Positions 1 to 9,400 of a stretch of 64,000 bases of DNA are shown here, piece after piece. Numbering within the stretch: the first letter of the stretch is position 1; every line of letters begins with the position of its first letter. Origin of the DNA: DATMQA01 sp035566895 (GTDB lineage: Bacteria; Verrucomicrobiota; Verrucomicrobiia; Limisphaerales; UBA8199); assembly GCA_035566895.1 (NCBI GenBank), contig DATMQA010000091.1, positions 39,576 through 103,575 of the forward strand. Reading direction: 5' to 3'. Below the pieces are notes generated by a model. The model ran no database searches, was not told where the DNA came from, and saw nothing but the letters and a program-made list of their open reading frames with translations. The position numbers were made by a program, and so were the translations under genes.

Positions 1-758
1 CCAAAACCGGGACGGGCCTGTTGGTGCTGACGGGCACCGATACCAACTCCGCTACGACCGTCAGCGGCGGCACACTCCAGGTGGATGGCACCCTGAACAC
101 GCCCGGTATCACCGTCCAGAACACCGCCACACTAGCCGGTAACGGCACACTCAACGCGGCCGTTACGATTCAAAATGGCGGCACGCTGGCGCCCGGCGAC
201 GGCGCCCTCGGCGCGCTTTTTTGCAGCCGCACGGTCAGTCTCGCCGGAAAGAGTCTTCTTGAAATCAGCAAGGTCCCCACTGGCCTGACCAACGACCTGC
301 TCAGCGTGGCCGGGACTCTGACCTGTGGCGGGTCGCTGACGGTGACGAATATCGGCAGCAACGCGCTTGCGCTCGGTGACTCGTTCAAGCTCTTTAACGC
401 GGGTGCTTACGCCGGGGCCTTCACCAGCTTCACGCTGCCCATGCTGGCTTTAGGCCTGGCCTGGGACGCCTCGAAGCTGACCAACAACGGCACCCTCACC
501 GTGGTCACCGGCAACCTTCCGCCGCCTGTCCCGCCCCTCATAACCAATTTCGCCGTGCTGAGCGACGGCAACTTCGCTCTGCGGGGCACCGGCGCTGTTG
601 GCCAGACCTGCATCCTCTTGGGGGCGTCGAACCTGCTCGCTCCCGTCGCCTGGGTCCCGCTCGCGACGAATACCGCCGACACGAATGGTCTCTTCCAGTT
701 CACCGACCAGTTGGCAACCAATTTCGCCCAGCGGTTCTATCGTACAGTTACGCCGTGA
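1..758 (+). CDS. Autotransporter-associated beta-strand repeat protein, 3' end only
   Basis: The frame is open from the left edge (in frame from base 3), so the start and most of the protein are outside the window. The visible part of about 250 residues opens with the end of a Gly/Thr-rich beta-strand repeat (TTVSGGTLQVDGTLN) and continues with a second copy (GGTLAPGDGALG). These are the repeats annotated as autotransporter-associated (PATR-type) in Verrucomicrobiota and form a right-handed beta-helix in known relatives. After about residue 165 a Pro-rich hinge (PPPVPPL) leads to a last beta-rich domain ending FAQRFYRTVTP. That ending resembles the final domain of many secreted verrucomicrobial proteins. 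No classical autotransporter barrel is visible. The protein is probably a cell-surface or secreted adhesin or polysaccharide-binding protein; the function is inferred. Confidence 0.8.
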   Translation, partial: KTGTGLLVLTGTDTNSATTVSGGTLQVDGTLNTPGITVQNTATLAGNGTLNAAVTIQNGGTLAPGDGALGALFCSRTVSLAGKSLLEISKVPTGLTNDLLSVAGTLTCGGSLTVTNIGSNALALGDSFKLFNAGAYAGAFTSFTLPMLALGLAWDASKLTNNGTLTVVTGNLPPPVPPLITNFAVLSDGNFALRGTGAVGQTCILLGASNLLAPVAWVPLATNTADTNGLFQFTDQLATNFAQRFYRTVTP

Positions 759-900
759 GCAAAGGTATGACTGAGGAAATCCGCAGACACGAATTGCACG
801 GATTGACACTAACGGAATTTGGTGAAATTTCGCGGAATTCGCGTCTCGTATTTGGCTTCACCGAGGTTGACGATCTCTAAGGACCATTTTTACTTGACCG

Positions 901-3261
901 ATGAAAACTCCTGCACGCCTGGTATTGCTCGCGTTCGCCTTGGTGCTTCTGCCTGGCTCCCGCCACCCCGCCTACGCGGCGGCGGACACGGATTTCGCCA
1001 TCGGCGACCACGATTTCCTGCTGGATGGTAAACCGTTTCTCATCCGCTGCGGCGAGATGCACTTCGCACGCATCCCGAGCGAGTATTGGTCGCATCGGCT
1101 GCGCATGGCCCACGCGATGGGCCTCAACACCGTTTGCGCTTACCTGTTCTGGAACGTCCACGAACCGGAACCAGGCCGGTTCGACTTTTCAGACAATGCC
1201 GACGTTGCGGCCTTCTGCCGCCTCGCCCAGGCTGAGGGCCTCAAGGTTATTCTTCGGCCCGGCCCCTATTCCTGCGCCGAGTGGGACTTCGGCGGTTTGC
1301 CCTATTGGCTGCTGAAAACTCCTGACATCAAGGTGCGCACCCAGGACCCGCGCTACCTCGCGGCCTGCCGGCGCTACCTCCAGGCGGTAGGCCGGCAACT
1401 CGCGCCCCTTCAGATCACTCGCGGCGGCCCGATCATCATGGTCCAGGTCGAAAACGAATACGGCTCCTACGGCACCGACAAGCAATACCTCGGCATCCTC
1501 CGCGACGATTTGAAAGCCGCCGGCTTCGACGTGCCGCTCTTTACTTGCGACGGCCCGTCCCAGCTCAAAAACGACACCCGCGACGACTTGTTCTGCGTGG
1601 TGAATTTCGGTGGCGGCCCCGAAAGCAACTTCAAGGCGCTCCGCGCCATCCGAGCGCAGGGTCCGCTCATGTGCGGCGAATACTATCCCGGCTGGTTCGA
1701 TAGTTGGGGCAAGCCCCATCACACCGGTGACACCGCGCGCCTGGTCAGGGAAATCGGCTGGATGCTCGATCACAATGCCTCCTTCAGCATCTATATGGTC
1801 CACGGCGGCACCTCTTTTGGTTTCACTGCCGGCGCCAACTGCCCGCCTTTCTCACCGCAGAGCACCAGCTACGATTACGACGCGCCAATCAGCGAAGCGG
1901 GCTGGGACACCCCCAAGTTCCACGCTCTTCGCGAGCTCTTCCTCAAACATCTCGACCGCGGAGAGACCCTGCCGGACGTGCCGAAGCGCAACCCGGTCAT
2001 CCGTCTGCCTGCCTTTGAGTTGGGCGAAACCGCTCCACTCGTGGCCAATCTGAGTAACCTGGCCAACCCGAAAGTCGAAGACCGCCCGAAATGCGTGGAA
2101 AGTTACGACCAGGGCCACGGCCTGATCATGTACCGAACCCGGCTTCCCGCTGGCGGGCCGGGTCTCGTCAGAATCACCGAGCCCCATGATTACGCCCTCA
2201 TCTTTCTGAACGCACGGAAAATCGCCACGCTCGACCGGCGCCACAACCAGAATACCGTGGCCTTGCCCGACCACAGCCGGAGCGGCACGAACACGCTCGA
2301 TTTGCTCGTTGACACCTTTGGCCACGTCAACTACGGCGGCTATATCCACGACCGCAAAGGCATCACGGAAAAGGTGGAACTGGTCGCCGGCAACCAGACC
2401 AACGAACTGGCGGGCCCGTCGCGCTGGACGGTCTTCAATCTGCCCCTCGATCCGCCCGATCTCACCCGGCTAAAGTTTCATCCCGGCTCAACCGACCTGC
2501 CGGCCTTCTATCGCGCCACGTTCGACCTGGCGCACCTGGGCGATACCTTTCTTGACTTCCGGACCTGGGGCAAAGGTGTCGCCTGGATCAACGGCCACAA
2601 CCTCGGCCGCTTCTGGAACATTGGTCCGTCACAAACCTTCTACTGCCCCGCCCCGTGGCTCAAACTGGGCCGGAACGAACTCATCGTCTTCGAACTCAAC
2701 GGCGCAACCAATCACACCGTTGCCGGCCTCGCCGAACCGCTTCTCAACCAGGTCAATGAGCCGGACGCCGTCAAAAAACATCGCCTGCCGGGTGAGACGT
2801 TGAAATTGGATGGACTGCAACCTGTCGCCACCGGCTCGTTCGCCCCGGGCAAGGATTGGCAAACCGTAAGATTCACGCCGACCACAGGCCGCTATTTCTG
2901 CCTCGCAGCCCTCAGTTCCCAGGCGGGAGACGACTTTACGACTTGCGCCGAGCTTGGCCTCGTGGGCCCCAGCGACAAAGACCTGCCGCGCGACACCTGG
3001 CGCGTGGCTTACGCCGACAGTGAGGAAGTCGAGGGAGACGATGGCCGTGCGGACAACGTCTTCGACCTCCAGTCCACTACCTTTTGGCACACGCAATGGG
3101 AAGCCGCCCACCCGCCCCATCCGCACCAAATCGTGCTCGACCTGGGCAGCGTACAAACTGTGGCTGGCCTGCGCTACCTGCCGCGCCAGGACTCGCCCAA
3201 TGGCCGCATCAAAGATTATAGGTTGTATTTGGAGAAGGCGCTTTTCCCAGGACTTCGCTAG
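901..3261 (+). CDS. Secreted beta-galactosidase, glycoside hydrolase family 35
   Basis: This enzyme of 786 residues hydrolyses terminal beta-galactosides and is predicted to be exported: residues 1-27 are a signal peptide (MKTPARLVLLAFALVLLPG..). The GH35 TIM barrel spans about residues 30-350, with FLLDGKPFLIRCGEMHF at its start. The acid/base is seen as Glu186 in VQVENEYGSYG, and the nucleophile as Glu260 in CGEYYPGWFDSWG, matching the family pattern. Beta-sandwich domains follow (GHNLGRFWNIGPSQ is the typical galactose-binding jelly-roll). The last 100 residues look like a discoidin (F5/8 type C) domain (IVLDLGSVQTVAGLRYLPR) that ends soon after KDYRLYL. The ATG at 901 starts the signal peptide directly, but no good ribosome-binding site precedes it. 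It stands alone and belongs with the other secreted carbohydrate-active proteins here. Confidence 0.95.
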   Translation: MKTPARLVLLAFALVLLPGSRHPAYAAADTDFAIGDHDFLLDGKPFLIRCGEMHFARIPSEYWSHRLRMAHAMGLNTVCAYLFWNVHEPEPGRFDFSDNADVAAFCRLAQAEGLKVILRPGPYSCAEWDFGGLPYWLLKTPDIKVRTQDPRYLAACRRYLQAVGRQLAPLQITRGGPIIMVQVENEYGSYGTDKQYLGILRDDLKAAGFDVPLFTCDGPSQLKNDTRDDLFCVVNFGGGPESNFKALRAIRAQGPLMCGEYYPGWFDSWGKPHHTGDTARLVREIGWMLDHNASFSIYMVHGGTSFGFTAGANCPPFSPQSTSYDYDAPISEAGWDTPKFHALRELFLKHLDRGETLPDVPKRNPVIRLPAFELGETAPLVANLSNLANPKVEDRPKCVESYDQGHGLIMYRTRLPAGGPGLVRITEPHDYALIFLNARKIATLDRRHNQNTVALPDHSRSGTNTLDLLVDTFGHVNYGGYIHDRKGITEKVELVAGNQTNELAGPSRWTVFNLPLDPPDLTRLKFHPGSTDLPAFYRATFDLAHLGDTFLDFRTWGKGVAWINGHNLGRFWNIGPSQTFYCPAPWLKLGRNELIVFELNGATNHTVAGLAEPLLNQVNEPDAVKKHRLPGETLKLDGLQPVATGSFAPGKDWQTVRFTPTTGRYFCLAALSSQAGDDFTTCAELGLVGPSDKDLPRDTWRVAYADSEEVEGDDGRADNVFDLQSTTFWHTQWEAAHPPHPHQIVLDLGSVQTVAGLRYLPRQDSPNGRIKDYRLYLEKALFPGLR

Positions 3262-3440
3262 TGCGAGCCAAAATTCATCGGTCCTTCATTATCTTTACGT
3301 TCCGTTTTTAGCCTCATTGCCTGCGGCGTGTCACCCGGAGATCAGTAATAGCTACTAAAATCTCGTCGAGCGTCACGATGAGGTATTCATAGCCTTGTTC
3401 GCAAAGGAACAATTGCCTGTTCAAAGCAAATTCCTGCTCG

Positions 3441-6400
3441 ATGGTGTTCCGCGAGAATATGGAAAAGAAGATTCATGGCCCCAGTCCTAAAGGCGCCATC
3501 CCGCCGCCACTGACGGCTACTCTGTTTCAGGTACGCTGTATCAGGTTGACTCTCCGGAGGGATAACGGTAGTACTGGAGCAATCTCAGCCCACACAAACT
3601 TGAGAGCCTTCTTACCGCTGGCCCGCATTGTGGCGCTGTGGCTGGTTGCGCTTGGCGCGCCGCGCAGCGCCGCGCAACCTCCTTTCGTGGCGACACAGGC
3701 GGCCACACAGATCGCTGGCGCGACCGCTACTCTCAATGGCGCGGTCAACCCCAACGGAACGGACACGACTGCGTGGTTTGAATGGGGTACTACCCCGGGT
3801 TACGGCCATTCTACAACGCCGATTGACGCCGGTAGCGGAACTTCGCCCGTAGCTTGGAATTCGATAATCAGTGGGCTGACGCCGGGCGTTGCCTACCATT
3901 GCCGGGCCATGGCTTCCAGCGGGGCGGGAATGGACAAGGGCATTGATGTTGTGTTCGAAGCGCCCGCGGTCACGCTAAACGGAGCCAATCCGCTGACCAA
4001 CTGCCAGGCGCCCCTTGTGGATCCGGGTATTACCGCCACCGGCTCGCCCTTGGCGATCAGTGTTGACTACTTCGAGGTGCTCGCGCTCAAAGCCGACGGC
4101 TCGGTGGCAGGTTGGAGCGGCAGTATTTACCAGGGGCCAATTGCCGTTCCCGCCGGGCTGGACGGCGTGACCGCCATCGCGGCGGGTCCCCTTTTTGGCC
4201 TGGCGCTAAAGGCTGATGGCACTGTGCTTGGCTGGGGAGACGATACCTACGGAGAAGCAGATGTTCCGCCGGGATTGAACAACGTGGTGGCGATCGCGGC
4301 AGGAACGGCTAACGCCCTGGCCCTGAAAAGCGACGGCACAATCGCCGCGTGGGGCGACAATACTTATGGAGAAACAACCGTTCCTGCAGGGCTGAATAAT
4401 GTGAAAGCCATCGCGGCGGGGGATGGGTATGGCCTGGCGCTAAAGGCTGATGGCACTGTGCTTGGCTGGGGATGGAGCGGCACTTACGCGCCACGGATCC
4501 CGACGGGTTTGAACAATGTGGCTGCCATCGCCGCAGGCTTTTCCCACAGTCTAGCCCTGAAGAACGACGGCACGGTCGTGGCTTGGGGAGGCAATGCGTA
4601 TGGCGAAACCCAAGTTCCCTCTGGATTGACTGACGTGATCGCCATCGCGGCCGGCTATGAGGTCAGCCTCGCGCTCAAACGCGACGGCACGGTCGTCGGC
4701 TGGGGTGACACCACCGTTCCGTCCGGCCTGAACAACGTGGCCGCCATTGCAACGGGCGACAGTTTGAGCCTGGCTCTGAAAACGGACGGCACGATGGTCA
4801 GTTGGAATCATTACGGGGAAGCGATCTCCGTCCCGAGCTTGAATACTTTGACGGATAATCTGGCGGTCAGCGGCGCGGTCAACACAAGCGCGCCGGGAAC
4901 TTATACGCTAACCTATACTGTGACTAACGGCATCGGTGGGACCGGCACCGCCACGCGCACGGTGATCGTGGAAAGCCCCGTCTTGCCCTCCGTGACGACT
5001 CAGCCGCCCATGACGGTAGCGGGGACGACCGCGGCCCTGAACGGAACGGTCAATCCGAACGGCTTCGCCAGGACCGCCTGGTTCGAATGGGGAATCCCGC
5101 TGGATTACCAGCACAGCACACCCGTGACCGATATGGGCAGCGGCGGCGCGGTTGTGTCATTGAGCGCAGGCGTAGGCGGTTTGACTCCGGGCGTGCTCTA
5201 CCATTACCGCACGGTCGCCACCACATGCGCGGGTCTGGTCAAAGGCCAGGAAAAGCTCTTAGAGACGCCCTTGATTTCGCTCATCGGTGGAAATCCTATG
5301 ACGGTGGAATGTCACACGCCTTTTTTCGATCAGGTGGTCGTCAGCGATCCACCCTTGGCCATTGCCGCTGGAGGCCTGTCTTCCCTGGCGCTGAAGAGCG
5401 ATGGCACGGCGGAGGGTTGGGGCGGGCTGACAGCGCCGGCAGGCCTCAATAACGTGGTGGCTATCGCCGCGGGCTACTGGCACAGCCTGGCTCTGAAGGC
5501 CGACGGCACAGTCGTCGCTTGGGGAGACAATACTGATGGCGCAACGAGCATCCCGGCCAGTTTGAACAATGTCGTCGCTGTGGCGGGTGGCGACGGCTTC
5601 AGTTTGGCCCTCAAGAGCGACGGCACGGTAGTGGGCTGGGGATCGTTCGGCCAGGGCGCGAACATTCCAGCAGGCTTGAACAATGTTGCGGCCATCGCCG
5701 CGGGCTACGCACACAGCCTGGCCCTGAAGAACGACGGCACGGTCGTGGCTTGGGGACTTGATTGGGACGGCCAGACTGATGTGCCGCCGGGTTTGACCGA
5801 CGTGGTGGCCATCGCAGCGGGTTTTTACGACAGCCTGGCCCTGAAGAGAGATGGCACGGTGGTCGGTTGGGGCAACTCCTTCAATCCGGACTGGCATGTT
5901 CCGGCGGGATTGAACAATGTCGTCGCTCTCGCCGATGGGGGCAGCTCTGACCTGGCACTGAAGAGCGACGGGACAGTGGTCGGCTGGGGAGACAATGGGA
6001 AGGGCCAAACGTCTATCCCGGCGGGGTTGAACGGGGTTGTGGCCATCGCAGCGGGTTTTTACCACAGTCTGGCGCTGAAGAACGATGGCACGGTGGTTTC
6101 CTGGGGGGAACAAACCAGCGTCCCTGCGGACCTCAGCGCACTGGCCGGTGCTCTGACCACCAGCGGCACAGTCAATCCGGATGTCCTGGGCACTTATACT
6201 CTCAACTACACGGCGACCAATTTTCCGGGCGGCTCCAGCAGCGCCACCCGAACCGTGCTTGTGGTGCATGCATTGCCGCCGGTCTTTCATGCGGCGAACA
6301 ACAAAACCATCGAGTGCGGCACGGCCTGGACTTTCGACCCGCCGACTGCGGTGGACACTTGCAATAGCGCTGGCTTGCCTGTCGCCATTGTCGGGACCGT

Positions 6401-9400
6401 AACCAACCGTACCTGCCCGCAAGTTATCACGCGGACTTGGCAGGCAACCGACACAGCAGGCAACAGCGCCACCACCAACCAAACCGTGACGATAGTTGAT
6501 ACCACTCCGCCGGTGATCACCCTGCTGGGCGATAATCCGCTGACCCACCAACTGGGCACTCCTTTCATTGATCCTGGCGCAACGGCTTGGGACATCTGCG
6601 CGGGCGACCTGACCAGCACTGTCGAGCCTTATAAAGACGTGGATCCTAATACTGCGGGAACCTATTTTCACATTTATGAAGTCAGCGACCCGTGCGGCAA
6701 CGTGAGTTTCAAGCAGCGCACCGTAAGGGTGGCCATCATTCCGCCTAGCGTCACCACCCAGCCCGCAGCCCCGGTCGCAGGAACGACCGCCACGCTCAAT
6801 GGAATAGTCAATCCCAACGGCCGGCCAACCACGGCCTGGTTTGAGTGGGGGCCGGCCATGCCCAGCGCCAACACGACGCCCCCCATCGCTTTGGGGAACG
6901 GGACCGCTCCCGTTTCGATTAGCGCCGCGCTCTCGGGTTTGACACCAGGCGCGCTTTATCTCTGCCGCGCAGTTGCCACCAACGGCACGGTCCCCGTTAA
7001 TGGGTCAGCAAGGCTCTTGACGTTGCCAGCCATCCTGCGCAACGGACCCGATCCGCTAACGAACGAATGTCACGCGACCTTTGTTGACCCCGGCGCGACC
7101 GTTGTGACCCTGCCGGTAGCGATTGACGCGCGCTTCGCTAACAGCCTGGCGCTGAGGAGCGACGGCAGCGTGGCCGCCTGGGGATATGGCAACAGTGGGG
7201 CGACGGACATTCCTGCTGGGTTGGGCAGCGTTACCGCTATCGCGGCCGGCAGCTATTTTAGCCTGGCGCTCAAGACCGACGGCACGGTCGTGGGGTGGGG
7301 ATCCGTCCCGACGATTCCGGCCGGCTTGAACAGCGTCGTGGCTATTGCCGCAGGCGACTCGCATGGACTGGCACTAAAAAGCGACAATACGGTCGTCGCT
7401 TTGGGCGGAGACAGTTACTATGGGACTCAGAAAGTGCCGACGGGACTTAACAATGTGAATGCCATCTCGGCGGGCTACAACTTCAGCCTGGCATTGAAGG
7501 CAAACGGCACTATAGCCGCTTGGGGGGATGATCAGTACGGAGAAACGGACGTCCCCGCGGGATTGACCGGCGTTGTTGCCATCTCGGCGGGTTTTTTTCA
7601 TAGCTTGGCACTTAAGAACGACGGCACCGTGATCGCTTGGGGATACAACTATGACGGACGAACAAGCGTCCCCATGAACTTGAGCAATGTGTTGGCTGTC
7701 GCGGCGGGGGGAGACCATAGTCTGGCTTTGCGAAGCGACGGAACTGTTGTCGCCTGGGGAGGTAATAGTTCGGGGGAAAGGAACGTTCCAACGGCCCTGA
7801 ACAACGTCGTAGCAATCGCCGCTGGATACGAGTTCAGCCTGGCGCTGCGGAGCGATGGTTCGGTGGTAGGCTGGGGAAACAACCAGCAATCCCAGATCAC
7901 CATCCCGGCGAACCTGACAGTCTTGTCTCACAATCTCACCGTCAATGGGACCATAGACGCCAATACACCGGGGACTTACGCCTTGACCTACACCACTACA
8001 AACATCCTCGGAGGCAGCGCCATCGTGGGTCGTACGGTGGTCGTCGCCGACACGACTCCACCGGCGTTGTCGTGTGGGCTCAACAAGAGCGTTGAGTGCG
8101 GTGCAGTGTGGGATTTCGACCCGCCAACGGCCACAGACGCCTGCAGCGGCACGAATGTGACAATCACCGTCCTAAGTTCAACCACCAATGGAAACTGTCC
8201 CAAGGTCATCACTCGCACGTGGCAGGCGACCGACGCGTCGGGAAATCAGAGCATCCCTTGCAGCCAAACCGTCACGGTGGTGGACACCACGCCGCCGGTG
8301 CTCACCTGCTCCAGCAATAAGACGGTCCAAGGAAGCGGGTGCCCTGGAGTAACTACGCAATCAGCCTTTTCCTTGCTCCATAGCTTCGCTCTCACCAGCC
8401 ACGATGGCCAAAACCCAATTTCCGGCCTGACGCAGGCAAGCGACGGCGCGCTGTATGGCACGACGGAGTACGGCGGGGACAATGGACTTGGAACAATCTT
8501 CAAGGTAAACCCGGACGGCAGCGGCTACGCCATCATGCACAGTTTTTCGAGCACGGGCGGCGACGGCAGGAACCCGGAAGGAGGCTTGTTGCTGGGAAAA
8601 GACGGAGCGATCTATGGCACCACGGCCAACGGCGGCGCGGGCACGGCGGGAACGGTGTTCAAAATCGCCCCGGATGGAAGCGGGTACACGGTGCTGAGGA
8701 GATTCAGCGGCGCGGATGGGGACGCTCCCGAAGCCGGGTTGTTGCAGGGGAACGACGGTTTTCTCTACGGAGTGACGGTCTTCGGCGGCAGCAGTTTCGC
8801 GGGAACAGTCTTTCGCATGGATGCCGACGGAAACAACTTCACCGTGCTAAAGAATTTCCCCGGCGGGAACGAGGCGAATCCTGAAGATTCGACCCTCGTG
8901 CAAGGTAGCGATGGCACGTTGTATGGCACGACCGGGCCTCGAAGCGGCGCGAATGGGGTCGTCTTCAAGCTCGCCCCGGATGGCAGCGGCTATGCAGTCT
9001 TGAAAACCTTCGCCGGCAGTGATGGACAGGAACCAGATGCCGGTCTGCTGCTGGCCAGCGACGGCGAGCTGTATGGAACGACGAGATTCGGGGGCAGCTA
9101 CGGGCTGGGCACGGTCTTCCGGCTGGGGACGGATGGCAGCAGCTTTACGGTGCTGAGAAGCTTTTCCGGCGCAGACGGAAGCGGCCCGCAAGCGGGTTTG
9201 GCGGAGGGCTGCGATGGGGCGCTTTACGGGACGGCAGGCGGCGGGAGTGCGGGCGGGGGCGTCGTGTTCAAATTGAACAAGGACGGGAGCGCCTTCGGCG
9301 CTGTGCGCAATTTCTCGGGCAGCGATACCAGCGGAACCGGTCCAGGCGGCCCCGTGGTCTTTGGAAGCGACGGAGCGCTTTACGGCGCGGCTGCTGGCGG

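Noticed and set aside
5259..6671. Minus-strand frame of 470 codons inside the giant gene
   Set aside because: It is antisense to the RCC1 repeats; its apparent repetitiveness mirrors theirs and it has no known domain.
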